Part shown: piece by piece, positions 1 to 12,245 of the stretch
Layout of the letters: each line of letters opens with the position of its first letter
Position numbering within the stretch: the stretch's first letter is position 1
From: Actinostola sp. cb2023
Taxonomy: Eukaryota; Cnidaria; Anthozoa; Actiniaria; Actinostolidae
Direction of reading: 5' to 3'
NCBI GenBank assembly: GCA_033675265.1
Contig: JAUJYZ010000911.1
Span: 1-64,000 of the forward strand
Length of the DNA: 64,000 nucleotides
Translations under genes and position numbers: made by a program
Notes under the pieces: model-generated
Databases searched by the model: none
What the model was told of the DNA's origin: nothing
What the model saw: the letters and a program-made list of their open reading frames with translations, nothing else

Positions 1-370
1 ACAGAGTATACTCACGACAGCCTCGAAGCTCTTCCTAGTATTTATTTATCAGTCTATTGATCATTGTATTATTTTGACTCGATGTTAAACTCTTGGCATT
101 CAAAATATTATGTGTCAGGCTTCTCTGGTGTTGTTAGTAGGAAACTATTGATAACAGATTGTGGCCTTCGCCGTTTGCACAAACAAAACTGATGAATCTG
201 AGGGAACTGATAGCGGTGAAAATACTCAATGCAAAGCAGTGGTGAACCCTTTTTCTGATGCACAATTAATGTAACAAAGTAAGTGTTTATATATGTCGAT
301 GTATTAATCAGATCTAATCACGGCATGTTAATTATAAAGCAATAATATATGACTGATTTGGGGATTTCGT
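1..370. other. Unassigned AT-rich sequence
   Basis: No open frame, repeat or RNA signature was recognised in this stretch. It runs up to the poly(G) tract. Confidence 0.4.
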
Positions 371-498
<128 letters not shown>

Positions 499-735
499 CA
501 AGCGAAAAATATAAATTAAACTGAAGTAAATATTGCATATTATATATATAATATTAATATACCGAAGTGTAAAACAATCAGAAACTGACAGAAAAAAAAA
601 GAAGAATAAGAATTCGAAGGGATTCGCAGGGGCTAGGACCGAAAAGACCAAAATGTTCCAATTTGTAGGCAAATCTTTTCCGATGGTCAGTTGAACAATC
701 TACTCACTGACACTTGAAAGTCCTTCTTTATTCTC

Positions 736-881
736 TTACTCGTCGTCAGAATCACTGACCGACGTCGCTTTTTTACCGGTGCTGTTGTTCTTTTGAGTAG
801 TAATTTGAACGTACAGCTGGTGTAGTTTTGGGATCACTTGCCCTGCTGCCGTAAGGAAATGACCTTCGTGTTGAGGATTTG
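736..881 (-). CDS. Candidate 3'-terminal exon of an unrecognised gene
   Basis: Reading from a possible acceptor (tctcgcag, just above 881), an open frame of about 48 codons runs to TAA at 736-738. It contains GQVIPKLHQLYVQ and ends in the acidic tail SVSDSDDE, a common style for real protein ends. AATAAA follows four bases after the stop (727-732 on the plus strand). A competing frame spans 773-1012 on the same strand; I prefer this one because the stop and polyadenylation signal fit together. Upstream exons were not found and the product is unknown. Confidence 0.35.
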
Positions 882-2376
882 CTGCGAGACGTGAAATTCA
901 CTGGATATTTTACAGTAAATACTACGCTTACAGGACAATTATTATACTTCAAACGATGCTCAATGGCACTCGATGTCATAATTCTTAGAGATTGACTTCG
1001 CCGTCCTTGCATGTGACTTCTGCATAGAACTGATCGAGTGAGAGTCTTGTCGAGGTCAAAACTACAACAGGCGCCATTTTGTTGTCAATGTTGATTTCAA
1101 TGTCAAGATTGTTGGACGTCTTGCAGCAATTTTCAAACACAGAAAGCCATTGCTTTGTGAGATGGTTGTAGTCTTCTTGTCAATGACTTGTCAATTGCCT
1201 GATACTTTAATTAATCAATATATTGGCTTATGTAGAATTACTAGAAAACACGAACTGTTTTTCCAATCGCAACTCGCAAATTCAGGAATGGACTCACTAC
1301 GACTAGGAGTTACCGGAGCTTGTTCGCTTGTTTTGGACCTGTTTTGGTGGTTAACGTTTATTCTGCATTTTCTGAATGCAAATGGATGTCAAATGACGGA
1401 TAATCATTCACATTCAGTACCTCTTCAGCTTGAAAGAGGGAATAGTCATAAAAAAAACTGTAAGTTGAAAAAGTCACCATTTGTTTTGTAAAATATGAAA
1501 GATTTGTTGTGGTAAATTCCAAAGTCTTTCCTGTTCATTTTCTTTTTTTTTTTTTTCTTTTTTCTTTTTTCTTTTTTCTTTTTTTCTTTTTCTGTGTTCT
1601 GATTGCCTGTTTTATGTTGTTCCTGCAATTTCATTGGATGTTCAAATTGGTGCGATTTAGAGCTCAGCTAGACGCTCCGTGAGCGTTCACTTGGCGGTTG
1701 GGATGATCAGCTGGAACTCCTAGCCAAGCGCTATCCACAGTCGACAATACCATCTCAGAATGGGTTAAACAGCAAAAAAATACAATCGAAAACATCCTTA
1801 GATAGTAGGCATTGCAGCTTGACTTAACAAACGGTCACTCGTTGCGTGATTGTACTCGCTAGAACATGCATGCGTAATTAGCAGTATCAATTGGTAGATT
1901 TTCTCTTCTATTTTGAGGATATTAGACCATGGATCTATTGTAAATATAGCCAAGAACTAAAGCTTAATAGTTGATCTTTAATCTGGACTTCATTGAAGTT
2001 CAATAACTGTAAAACTCTATATTCAGACTATTGATAACTTAATTACTTGATTATATCCACGATTCTATAAATCGCGTGTTTGCATAAGAAACACAAGGTG
2101 ATTTTAACCTTGGCTGCTGATGTCCCTACGCCTACTGATATAAATTAAATACTGCTCTACAAGAGCAGATCTAGAGAAAAATCATTGGAGGAATTTACGC
2201 TTCGTGTGGCGACTGTTGTTGCATTTTCTAGTTGTCGTACACCCGGCAGCTTCTATAAGTTCTTCAGATCAGGAGTCTGGTATTCATCAGCTTCTGAGTA
2301 ATACTTTAGAGTACAAGAGTTTATAGTCATGTCTTTAGTCATAGTTTCGTGATTTGTATCAGTGGTTTGATTATTT
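882..2376. other. Unassigned region with a T-rich tract
   Basis: A plus-strand open frame at about 1162-1491 (from the first ATG) has no recognisable features. A T-rich (TTTTTTC)n tract lies at 1541-1592. The sequence ggtgcgattta near 1653 recurs inverted near 2755-2767, with scattered similarity inside it, suggesting a degenerate element of about 1.1 kb. Confidence 0.35.
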
Positions 2377-2634
2377 CTAGTTTGTTATATTTTGCTCATT
2401 TGAGCTCATACTCATAGTTTGCTTTGAATTATCTTCGAGTTCGCAGGACAGCCCGGTCCAAAATCGCTCACTGACATCTTTTAGAGTAGGTCGAGCTTTT
2501 GTAAGCATAGTAAGCGTTTGGAGAAGAAGGTAATGAAGAACTTCGAACCAAATATTTTCGATCCCCGAAGTCAAAGAGAACGAACGATCGAACCGAGCGA
2601 AGAGGTCATTATGTGATAGTTGCCATGGTTTCAA
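2377..2634 (-). CDS. Unrecognised open frame, possible terminal exon
   Basis: About 85 codons with ordinary mixed composition, for example ARFDRSFSLTSGIENIWFEV and LTKARPTLKDVSERFWTGL, ending at TAG. There is no ATG at its 5' end; the listed start is TTG, so if coding it would be a downstream exon. It lies within the possible degenerate element bounded by ggtgcgattta sequences and may be transposon-derived. No family recognised. Confidence 0.25.
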   Translation of the reverse strand: MKPWQLSHNDLFARFDRSFSLTSGIENIWFEVLHYLLLQTLTMLTKARPTLKDVSERFWTGLSCELEDNSKQTMSMSSNEQNITN

Positions 2635-3217
2635 CTTTCGACCAATCGAATGACATGCTGCTCCTACGACCGGGATAGACTGGAACTTCTAACCCGAAAA
2701 AAGCCCAGTCTGCCACAGGCAGTCCACGCCAAGTAAAACGGTGCGATTTGGGAATAAATCGCACCATTTTTAACCAATAAGATTACAGGAAATGCTAGTG
2801 ATTTCAAAACCGATATAATTAATTACTGAATTTCTCTCTCACTGAAGTCGGCTCGCAGTGAAAAAGTGTCGCTTTTCTCATAAAGTCTCGCAATGACCAA
2901 ATGCAAAGTTATACAGTAAATTCTGGAATTATGTTATACGAGCCGGTAAGAATATTATTTAACAAATAGAACAGCTTTTTCCGTGCTCCGTTCAGTAATA
3001 CAGCACGAAGGAAGTGACGAGAGCACGAAAAAAGTGTAGGGAGAGCACGAGCCGTTCTCCACACTTTTTGAATGATATTACTTGACATGATATTAAATAT
3101 ATTATCTGCATCAGATCGACTTGTAATAGATACATTTTGTATATCCTGTCAAGTTCACATGCTATCAAGAATTAACTGCATGTTCTCAGCGAATCAGATC
3201 CAAGATAGTGAGTATAA
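2635..3217. other. Unassigned sequence before the retrotransposon
   Basis: No convincing coding frame. Around 2740-2770 a short hairpin pairs gtgcgattt with aaatcgcac. Confidence 0.35.
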
Positions 3218-3762
3218 TGTAGTCTTCGCTTATCAACCACAGTCTAGATTAGAATAAATTTGCAATTGAACCGATTCGAACGCACGAGTAGATGGATAGA
3301 TGTCGTTTATTTGACTTCAGATTTGAGTGGAAATTGATGTGATGTGATGTGATCGGTGTGGTTCGAACTGAAATAGATGAAATAAACTATCTTAGAGTTA
3401 CAATAATTATAGAATACAATAACAATGAAATTAGTGATACAAATGTATAAGAAAGGACTTACAAAACTAATCGGTCGATCGAGTAAACTGACAACAATTA
3501 CAACTACAATAGAATCAATTAATCTTACCGAAACTTAGACAGAAACCGATATCTAATTCACTAAATTAATTACATGTAACTTACTTTGGTTTATGCTGGT
3601 AGAACTAAACTTGAACGAGGTTGAAATACAGGGTAGATTTACTTGTAGATGTGGCAATGAATCATGTACCGCGTGTCTAACTTAAGCAATAGATATTAGA
3701 GTCAGATTACCGTAACCATGGCAATTGTTCACGAAAGGAACGGAAGCGTTACTAAACCAACA
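3218..3762 (-). repeat. 3' LTR of the BEL/Pao element
   Basis: About 545 bp, near-identical to 10111-10658. In element orientation it starts TGTTGG and ends ACTACA, giving TG...CA termini, and it is preceded by a purine-rich stretch (about 3763-3777, reading ATGGGGCGGGAA) that fits a polypurine tract. Differences from the other LTR are few: a 15-bp duplication present only in the other copy, one indel and a C/T change. This implies recent insertion. AATAAA-type sequences lie inside. Confidence 0.9.
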
Positions 3763-3955
3763 TTCCCGCCCCATAAAGGGAAGTATACCGAGACCTTTAG
3801 CTAAACTAATATAGGTATGGAACGCTTCTGTAATAAGATTGTTCTATAATTAACTAATAATGAAGCATAATACTTGATATGTCTATGATATATGTAGATA
3901 TCGTAGCGTGCTATACGCTAAGTTCAATGTTCCTTGTTGGTGCCAACAGCACAAG

Positions 3956-6900
3956 TCAGTCGCTTGGTCCTTCAGCAGACTCTAGCAACACGATCTTATC
4001 GATCGGTCGTACCAGAATTGATGACTTTGTCTTTACCTTGACGCTTCGTACTAGGCCATCACGTCGGTTGCAGTGGACATCTAGGATTCGGCCTAAAGGC
4101 CAAGAACTGCGTGTCATCCATGACCAAGACAATGTCGTTGATAGAAAAGTTTCTAGATGTACGATTCCATCTTTGCCTTGCTTGTAAAGAAGGTAGATAT
4201 TCCTTCAACCACCGTCGCCAGAATACGTCTGCGAGGTATTGCACCTGGCGCCATCGTCTGCGGGAGTATTGATCCTCCTTTCTGAATATCCCGGGTGGCA
4301 GGGTGATTCGCGACTTCAGTAGTAGCAGGTGGTTGGGTGTAAGAGCTTCCAGATCTTTGGGGTCGTCTGACACTTTAGTAATTGGTCGCCCGTTAATGAT
4401 GGATTCTACCTCGCACATCAGCGTCAGTAAGCCTTCATCATCCACGGTCTGTTCTTTAAGGATAGCATTCATGATCTTCCTCACTGTCCTTATGCACCGT
4501 TCCCACACACCACCGTGGTGTGATCCTGCTGGGGGGTTGAACGTCCATTTGACGTTTTGTTGCAATAGATAACTGTGAATCTTTTGTTGATTCCAGATGT
4601 TGATAGCTTCTCGTAGATCCTTTTCCCCTTTAACGAAATTACCGCCATTGTCGGATCTCATTTCCAGGGGCTGACCTCTTCTTGCGATGAACCTTCTGAC
4701 AGAGTGAATGAAGGAGTCTGTATCCAGGCTATGTGCTATTTCAATGTGGACAGCGCGTATGGTAAGGCAGGTAAATAGCACTCCATATCTCTTGACGACG
4801 CTCCTCCCTCGACGTACTGAAATGGGGCCAAAGCAGTCCACGCCAACGTAGGTACACCGCTTTGAGGGTGTAACTCTGTCCTTGGGTAGACTCGCCATCT
4901 TTTGCTGGCCGAGCGGTGCTTGCCTTCTTCTGCAACTAAAGCAGTCGTTTAAGATTCTGCGCAAGGTAGGCCGAGCCTTTACGATCCAGAACTTCTCTCT
5001 GATTGTTGACAATACGTACTCTAGGCCGGAATGGCCGGTGGTCACATGGTGATGTCGTACGATCAACTCGACGATGTGATGGTGTTTTGGTAGAATTACC
5101 GGATGCATAGTTTCAGCGTCGATGGGAGCTTGTTGCAGGCGTCCACCAACACGTATGAGGCCATCCACCAAGATTGGGTCGAGTTTGACAATGCTGCTAG
5201 CCTTCTTGACTGCGTTCTTTATCCTTGCCTGGTTGCTAGGCTCGGCGTTTGCATTCTTTGGCTCTCTAAGTGTTGACAGTTCTTCATGGAAATATTGGTG
5301 TTGGACGTATTTGAGGATTTCCATCTCTGCTAACTTCGTTTCTTCAACACTTATCGGGTTGATTCGTCCCTCTGCTTCCGTGAATAAGGTTTCTCCTTTC
5401 TTGCGTCTGTTGCAGGTCTGGAGTAGCCTTTCCTTATAGCGTAGTACCCAAGCCATGATTTTCTTCAAATGATTCCAAGATGAGAATCTATTGAAGATGC
5501 TGTCGAGCGTAGTGGTATCATGATCTGTTACCGTTACAAAGGTTGCGGCCTCTTTCTTGATTTCGAGATCGTCGTCAGTCGCATCCATAACTGCGGGCCG
5601 CTTAGGCCAGTTCTCCTCGTTTTGCCACAGGAACTCTGGACCGTTGATCCAACGCTGAGTTTGGAGCATTTCGTCGGCAGATAATCCCCTTGACGCATCG
5701 TCTGCGGGATTCGACTTCGTGTCGACGTATCTCCACTGTGAAGGTGAAGATTGTTCGCAGATTGCGGAAACTCTATTTCCTACGAATGTTTGAAACCTCT
5801 TGTCTCTGTTCTCGACGTAGCGTAGGACACAAGTGCTATCGGTCCAGAAGATTGATTCATCTATTCGTAGATCGATCTCATGGCGAATCATCCTATCGAG
5901 CCTTGTGGACACAACGGCTGCTGATAATTCCAGTCTTGGAATCGTTACTAACATCAGGGGGGTGAGTCTTGATTTAGCGGTCACGAAAGAGCAGTGAATA
6001 TCGCCTTGTGTATTCACGGTTCTGATGTAAGAAACTGCACCATATCCCTTCAGAGAGGCATCAGAGAAGTGGTGTAGTTGACTTGATAAGACATCCCCGT
6101 GATCTCTCGGCTTGAGGCAACGGTCGACAGTAAACTGCTCGAGCTTTGGTAAGTCTTGGACCCATTTGTTCCAACGCTCAAGGTCTTCGTCTGGAACCAC
6201 GTCATCCCATCCAAGCTTTTTTCGGCACAAATCTTGGAGAATGGTCTTTGCTGTGAAGATGAAGGGAGCTACGAACCCTAACGGGTCATAAACTGAGCTC
6301 ACTATGGACAGAATCCCTCTCCTGGTAGGCGGTTTGTCCTTCGCGGTGATTTTGAATCCAAACTTATCGGATTCGACTTGCCAGCGTACTCCGAGCGCTC
6401 TTTCAGTCAGGGAATCGTCGAAGTCGACGTTCTTTACTGCTGCAGCTCTTTCGGATTCTGGAATTGATTCTATCACCCTCTTTGAATTCGATATCCACTT
6501 TGTCAGACGAAATCCACCTCTTGCTAGGATTGACCTCAGTTGATCGGCCAAACGGATGGCCTCTTCGTCCGACTTGACTGATTTCAAGCAGTCGTCGACG
6601 TAGAAGTTTCTTTGGATAGTTTTCACTGTAGTAGTATCGAAGTCTGCTGCGTTGTCGATGGCGGTTTTCTGGAGTGCGAAGTTCGCGCAGCTTGGCGAAG
6701 ACGCACCGCCGAACAGGTGTACCATCATCTGATACTCTTCTGGGGAACGATCAATGTCGCCGTCCGGCCACCATAAGAACTTCAAGGCATCGCAATCCTT
6801 TGGAAGCACATGTACTTGATGAAACATCGCTTCGATGTCTGACATCAAGGCCACAGGTTCTTGTCGGAATCGCGTTAGGACACCAGTAAGGGAATTGGTG

Positions 6901-7970
6901 AGATCTGGCCCTTGTAGCAGTTGATCGCTAAGTGATGTCCCTTTATACCTTGCCGAGCAGTCGAAGACGACTCTGACCTTCCCTGGTTTCTGCGGGTGGA
7001 ACACCGGGTGATGAGGCAGATACCAGCTGATCATGTCGTTGGAATGGTCGAGGACCTCTTTGTGAACCTTTCGAGCGTAACCTTTGTTCAATAGGTTGAC
7101 CAAGAATTCTGAATACATTTTCGACAGTGCTGGATCTCTTGATAATCTCCTCTTTAGCAGCTTCAATCGATGCTCAGCCACCACCTTGTTGTTGCTTAGG
7201 TGGGGTGGTGAATGCTTCCAAGGCAACGCCATTTCATAATGACCGTCCTTTAGTTGCACTGTTTCTTCCATGATGCTGAGTGCTTGCTTATCATCCTGTG
7301 ACATCGTCGTCTTCCCGTCATACTGTGAATCGTTAAACTCCATGTTACAGTAGATCCTGAATTGGCGTTCTAATTCCGCGTCAGTATGAATGAAATTGGA
7401 TGAGCGGGAAGACTGAGTGGCTCTACCGAGCGGACCATTGATCACCCATCCTAAAACAGTTCTGGTCGCGTATGGCTCTCCTTTACCGCCTCCTCGTACC
7501 TCCTTTGCTTGTAAGGCAAGGGGTACGTCACTGCCGATAAGAAGATCAACTTCTGATTCGATCCATCTGGGGAGGTTGATATCTCTGAGGTGTGGCCACG
7601 CCGTGACGTCTAGCTGACGGGCCATGCTTTCTGTTGTGACCGGCAGCTTTGAAATAGAGAATGCCATAGGTAATTCAATGAGGTTGTTCCCATCTAAATC
7701 CAGCACTTCTAAACTTACGATAGAACTCTCCGTCTTACTATCCTCCTTCTCCATTGTTGTAAGAGAGAGAGTCGTCTGCTTCCCTTTCAGGTTAAGCCGT
7801 TCTTTCAGGTTGTCTGTAAGGAATGTCGTGTTTGAACCTCCATCTAAAAATGCATACGTCTCGGTAACCTCGTCGCTCCCTTTGGCTTTGACTTTGACAG
7901 GCACTATTGCCAATCCCGTTACATCTCGGCTGACTCGACTCGGGCTCTTTGAGGGAATAGAGGCTTTCAC
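3956..7970 (-). pseudogene. pol: BEL/Pao pol (protease-RT-RNase H-integrase), frame-broken
   Basis: The main open frame is 1303 codons (7970-4059). Visible domains: aspartic protease with catalytic D43 in FLDGG; reverse transcriptase with D378 (MSDIEAMF) and YVDD at 457-460; RNase H with D637 (HFSDAS) and D711 (WTDST); integrase zinc region around H968-C1013; integrase core with D1045, D1107 and E1157, all catalytic residues present. Near 4090-4110 the frame shifts: the expected C-terminal block continues in another frame to a stop at 3956-3958, so the last ~45 residues are displaced. The protein would make and integrate element cDNA. Its 5' end has no ATG and overlaps the end of the preceding frame, so it is probably made as part of a polyprotein. 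Confidence 0.92.
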
Positions 7971-9259
7971 GTAACCGTTGCGAGCCGTAGCGTCACCGTT
8001 TGTTTTATTGTCCGTGCAGGTTTCTTCTCATCAGAGTTGACCACTTTAGGATGGAGGTATGTAGAATGCTTAGCTTTACAACCTTCTACTTTACAGAAGC
8101 TTTCCTTTGGACACGAGCTAACTGCATGGCCAGACACTAGACAATTGCCACAAATGCCCTTCTTGCATGTTGCGTCATGTCTCTCATCTAGTGACATTTT
8201 CTTGAACTCAGCACAACGGGAAAGCCAGTGACTGCCTTTACAGAGAGGACAACTCACAGCATCTCTAGTTGACCGTTGGTTGCCAGAATCTTTGCTAGAA
8301 TTTGCGTAGCCATTTGCAGTCGAGGGTTGTGGATTACCTTGAGATGCGAAAGAATTCGCTCTCCGGGTGCTGTTCCCATCGTTACGTTTTGGCTTTGTCG
8401 ACAAATGATTGCTCCTTACGTCAGTAGATATATTGCCGAACACAGGGTGACTTGCTATTCTTACGCGTTTTTTGATAAAGTCAGCGATGTCTTCTATCGT
8501 AACTTCTCTTTCCTGTTTTTCCGTGATGCCGTCTGCGATATTTCGCCACTTTAACCTCAATCCGAATGGAAGTCGGTCTATAATACGCTTCAGGCTGTCT
8601 GGGTTCTCGACTTTGCTCAGGTATCCGATATCCTGCAGCAAGGCGTTTTTGCAGCTCGTAAGGAGGATAGAAAACCTTTGAAGAGCTTCAACAGATTCCG
8701 CCTTTATGGGTTGCCCCTCTGTTAATCGATTCACGTACGCGGCTGCTATCTTGTAACTCTGACCATACCTTTCCTTCAGTAACCTGCGAGCTTCTTGGTA
8801 GCCTTCATTCACGTCCATTGACAGGCAGCTTCGCATCAGTTCTTGTACATCGTCCTTCGTGTACTGCACGAGATAATACAATCTTGCGCTACAACTTTCA
8901 GTCTTAAGTTCGATGATATTCTCGAAGGCTCGAATAAAACTACAATATTCGATCGGATCTCCTCCAAAGACGGGTACCTCGGGTTGCGGTAGCATCAAGG
9001 CTAGCGTGTGCCTTTGTTGTTGGACGAGAAGTTGTTGAATTTGTTGATTTTGATCTTTCTGTGCCATTATCATTTGGTCGAAGGTCTCTTCTTGACGGGC
9101 GATAGGCGTGAGGCGTGGTCCGGTTCTGTAATGCTGCGTACGAGGTGTCCTTTGAAGCTGATGCATTGCTGGACACCGACGGTGGCTTGACTTCGGCCTT
9201 CCAATTTCTGGCGCTATGACCAACATCATCCGCGTCAGCATACGCCCTTTCCTCAGCAT
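7967..9259 (-). pseudogene. gag: BEL/Pao Gag-like region, C-terminal half with zinc knuckles
   Basis: Open for about 430 codons. It contains the conserved BEL block beginning PEVPVFGGDPIEYCSF (DUF1759-type, capsid-like) and then cysteine/histidine knuckles including CPLCKGSHWLSRC and CGNCLVSGHAVSSC. This is the nucleic-acid-binding structural part. It reads in a different frame from both the upstream part (9833-9130) and pol, which share a frame. The two frame changes therefore compensate each other: either two indels in this copy or frameshift sites used in expression. The first ~40 codons of this frame are probably not translated. Confidence 0.85.
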
Positions 9260-9833
9260 CGGCCTTCGCTATTTCCGTTTCTAGTTTCAGCTCCTCTATT
9301 CTTTGCTTCAAGAGCAGCTCTTCTTGTTGAAGAGCTTGACGTTTCCGAATGGTTGTGGCCTCTGCTTCTAAGATAGCCTTCTTTGCTGCCGCTTTAGCTT
9401 TCGCGCTAGAAATTGAAGTGGACGAACTAGCTATAGAGCTTGACCTTGTTTGGTTGCTTTTGCGTGTTTTCGAGGTGCCGCGAGAACTTGTGTTACTGGC
9501 AGAGTCACACGGTTGAAGATCAGGCATGTTTGTAGGGAGAGCAGAAGGGGTAGCGACCTTTGTCCACTCTTCGATTCGCAGTGAAAGATCGCAAACCCTT
9601 CTCTTTTCGGCTTCGTAGTACTCGCATGACTCCTCTAAATCGTCTTCATCTTTTAGGTGTTGATGATAGATCTCGTGTGCGGCCTCGAAGCTATTCATAG
9701 CGCGATCGAGTTCAGGAAGCTTCATGCGAATTTTGATCAGATCTGTCATAAGTTCCTTTATTTCGTTTTGTTTTTTCGAAACAAAGCCCTTGGCGGCGCT
9801 TCTCGGTCGTTTTAAACGACGCAATTCTTCCAT
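8940..9833 (-). CDS. gag: BEL/Pao Gag-like N-terminal region
   Basis: Starts at ATG 9833, 280 bp downstream of the 5' LTR. The first ~110 residues are charged and helical (RSAAKGFVSKKQNEIKELMT...), followed by a serine-rich stretch and a long alanine/glutamate coiled coil around residues 145-200. This layout is usual for the N-terminus of BEL polyproteins. The useful frame appears to end near 9130, where homology passes to the neighbouring frame; the remaining residues to 8940 look like shadow translation. Confidence 0.8.
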   Translation of the reverse strand: MEELRRLKRPRSAAKGFVSKKQNEIKELMTDLIKIRMKLPELDRAMNSFEAAHEIYHQHLKDEDDLEESCEYYEAEKRRVCDLSLRIEEWTKVATPSALPTNMPDLQPCDSASNTSSRGTSKTRKSNQTRSSSIASSSTSISSAKAKAAAKKAILEAEATTIRKRQALQQEELLLKQRIEELKLETEIAKADAEERAYADADDVGHSARNWKAEVKPPSVSSNASASKDTSYAALQNRTTPHAYRPSRRDLRPNDNGTERSKSTNSTTSRPTTKAHASLDATATRGTRLWRRSDRIL

Positions 9834-10110
9834 TTGAACTCCTTCTTGATCGAGAGTAACGTTTTTTTGTATATTTCGAGTGTCAATTTGTTCGGAATAA
9901 TAATAATAATAATAACTCCGTTTCCATTTCCTATTATTCCTTATGCAGTGTACTCATGGGCTTCCTTTGGTACCGGATGGGTGTGTAACATTCCAATCAT
10001 TCCACAGACCACGAGCATTCAGGATTAATTCTTTCGAAGCAAGAAACAAACACAAGATTGAAGAATCTTTAGCCAGATTTACGCAATATCGTAACACAAA
10101 TTCGAACTAA
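9834..10110 (-). other. 5' untranslated leader of the BEL/Pao element
   Basis: Lies between the 5' LTR and the Gag start. It contains a short (AAT)n run near 9897-9915. A canonical TGG primer-binding site directly after the LTR was not seen. Confidence 0.6.
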
Positions 10111-10658
10111 TGTAGTCTTCGCTTATCAACCACAGTCTAGATTAGAATAAATTTGCAATTGAACCGATTCGAACGCACGAGTAGATGGATAGATGTCGTT
10201 TATTTGACTTCAGATTTGAGTGGAAATTGATGTGATGTGATGTGATCGGTGTGGTTCGAACTGAAATAGATGAAATAAACTATCTTAGAGTTACAATAAT
10301 TATAGAATACAATAATTATAGAATACAATAACAATGAAATTAGTGATACAAATGTATAAGAAAGGACTTACAAAACTAATCGGTCGATCGAGTAAACTGA
10401 CAACAATTACAACTACAATAGAATCAATTAATCTTACCGAAACTTAGACAGAACCGATATCTAATTCACTAAATTAATTACATGTAACTTACTTTGGTTT
10501 ATGCTGGTAGAACTAAACTTGAACGAGGTTGAAATACAGGGTAGATTTACTTGTAGATGCGGCAATGAATCATGTACCGCGTGTCTAACTTAAGCAATAG
10601 ATATTAGAGTCAGATTACCGTAACCATGGCAATTGTTCACGAAAGGAACGGAAGCGTT
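10111..10658 (-). repeat. 5' LTR of the BEL/Pao element
   Basis: Matches the LTR at 3218-3750 almost base for base. It has an extra tandem copy of ataattatagaatac near 10300-10325. Compared with the other LTR, its outermost ~12 bp are replaced by unrelated sequence. Confidence 0.9.
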
Positions 10659-10839
10659 GTTTAATAATACACATTAAATGATATTCACAATTAACCTATC
10701 GGCGCGTGTGTAATAATTTTGTTCAGATTTGCATGTGACTTCAAATAATTTGACTCTTACTTGGTGTTGCATTTAAGGCACCAAACCTAACCCTGCTTGA
10801 TCTACATTCGCATAACTGCTGCACCAAACCTGTTCTTGC

Positions 10840-12245
10840 TATCTTAACATCCACACCGGCTTGTATGGCACCAAACATATCCTCTCTTTAAAGACATTAT
10901 TTAATAATTCACATAGATGACATTTTTTATTGTAAGTTTTTGAGGACACACTATATACTTCTCTCAGTATCTTGACTCTCAATCTGCCGACCCGGGACAG
11001 TATGTTAGGTGTCCCAGTGACCCGGGACACACTATATACTTCTCTCAGTATCTTGACTCTCAATCTGCCGATCCGGGACAGTATGTTAGGTGTCCCAGTG
11101 ACCCGGTGTCCCACTTGGTAAAACAGACTGAGATATACATGTAACTGTGCTAAGTACAATGTACATATGGAGGTGTCCTGGGTCAGTCCGGCGGGGACAG
11201 GACAGTATGTTAGGTGACCCAGTGACCCGGTGTCCCCATTTGGTATAACAGACTGATATATACATGTAAGTGTGCTAAGGTGCTAAGTACAATGTATATG
11301 GAGGTGTCCCGGGCCCAGGGGGGGGGGGGGGGGGGGGGGGGGTACTCAGGGGTATCAGTGACGAGGAGGTGCGAATGAGGCCAAACTTCGTAACCCAAAA
11401 AAAAGTCCATTACGCAAAAACAAGACCCCCAAAAAGTCCAACGGTCCACAACGTAACCCGATCAAGAACGGTAGGATATCATTTTTATCAACCCCCAAAA
11501 AGACCTTGTCAAAATCTTTATATCAAAAAAAGGCCACCAGAAAATTGCTAACCCCAAAAAAGTCCCAAGCCGCGAATTTCAAACCCCAAAAAGGGATTCG
11601 CACCTCCCCGTCACTGATACCCCCGAGTACTCCCCCCCCCCCCCCCCCCCCCTGGGGTCCCGGGTCGGTCCGGCGGGGACAGGACAGTATGTTAGGTGTC
11701 CCAGTGATCCGGTGTCCCATTTGGTATAACAGTCTGAGATATACATGTGAGTGTGCTAAGTACAATGTGTGTAGAGGTGTCCAGGGTCGGCCCGGGACAG
11801 TGGGACAGTATGTTAGGTGTCCCGGTGTCCCGGTGTCCCACTTGGAGATTATATACATGTAAGTGTGCTAAGTACAATGTGTGTAGAGGTGTCCAGGGTC
11901 GGCCCGGGACAGTGGGACAGTATGTTAGGTGTCCCGGTGTCCCACTTGGAGATTATATACATGTAAGTGTGCTAAGTACAATGTATATAGAGGTGTCCCG
12001 GGTCCGCCCGGGACAGTGGGCTTGTATGGAACCAAACATATCCTCTTTTTAAAGACCTATATTCACATAGATGACATATTTTTTTATTGTAATTTTTTGA
12101 GGAAACACTATATACTTCTCTCAGTATCTTGACTCTCAATCTGTTATACTAAGTGGGACACCAGGTCACTGGGACACCTTCACTACTGTCCCGGGCCAAC
12201 CCGGGACACCTCTATATACATTGTGCATTGTACTTATAAAGCACA
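10840..12245. repeat. Array of GTCCCGGG-palindrome repeat units (block 1)
   Basis: Several copies of a unit of roughly 110-125 bp. Landmarks in order: acatgtaagtgtgctaagta, a GC palindrome gtcccgggtcggcccgggac, cagtatgttaggtgtcccag, then gtgtcccacttggtataaca. Units at 10985-11310 and 11655-12020 are in one orientation and 12130-12240 is inverted. A longer segment (cttgtatggcaccaaacatatcctc...) recurs directly at about 10856 and 12027. Frames across it are shadows of the repeat. Confidence 0.85.
11318..11652. mobile_element. 335-bp foldback MITE with poly(G)/poly(C) ends
   Basis: A G run (11318-11342) followed by tactcaggggtatcagtgac is mirrored by gtcactgatacccccgagta and a C run (11632-11652). 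The interior is A-rich with repeated ccccaaaaa motifs. It sits inside a GTCCCGGG repeat unit. No clear target duplication. Confidence 0.65.

Larger units (their letters stand above)
3218..10658 (-). mobile_element. BEL/Pao LTR retrotransposon, nearly complete
   Basis: Two near-identical LTRs flank a Gag-like region, protease, reverse transcriptase, RNase H and integrase, in that order. The order and the conserved blocks (FLDGGSN protease, YVDD reverse transcriptase, H2C2 plus D-D-E integrase, C-terminal DUF5641-like block) identify BEL/Pao. No envelope-like frame is present. The outer end of the right (5') LTR stops matching at 10658, about 12 bp short of the TGTTGG terminus seen in the other copy, and I find no clean target duplication. 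Three frame changes mean this copy is probably not functional as it stands. Confidence 0.93.

Noticed and set aside
4303..9190. Plus-strand frames over the BEL/Pao element
   Set aside because: They are shadows of the minus-strand gag-pol genes.
11369..12132. Several overlapping open frames in the GTCCCGGG arrays
   Set aside because: Frames occur on both strands in register with the repeat; no gene signal.
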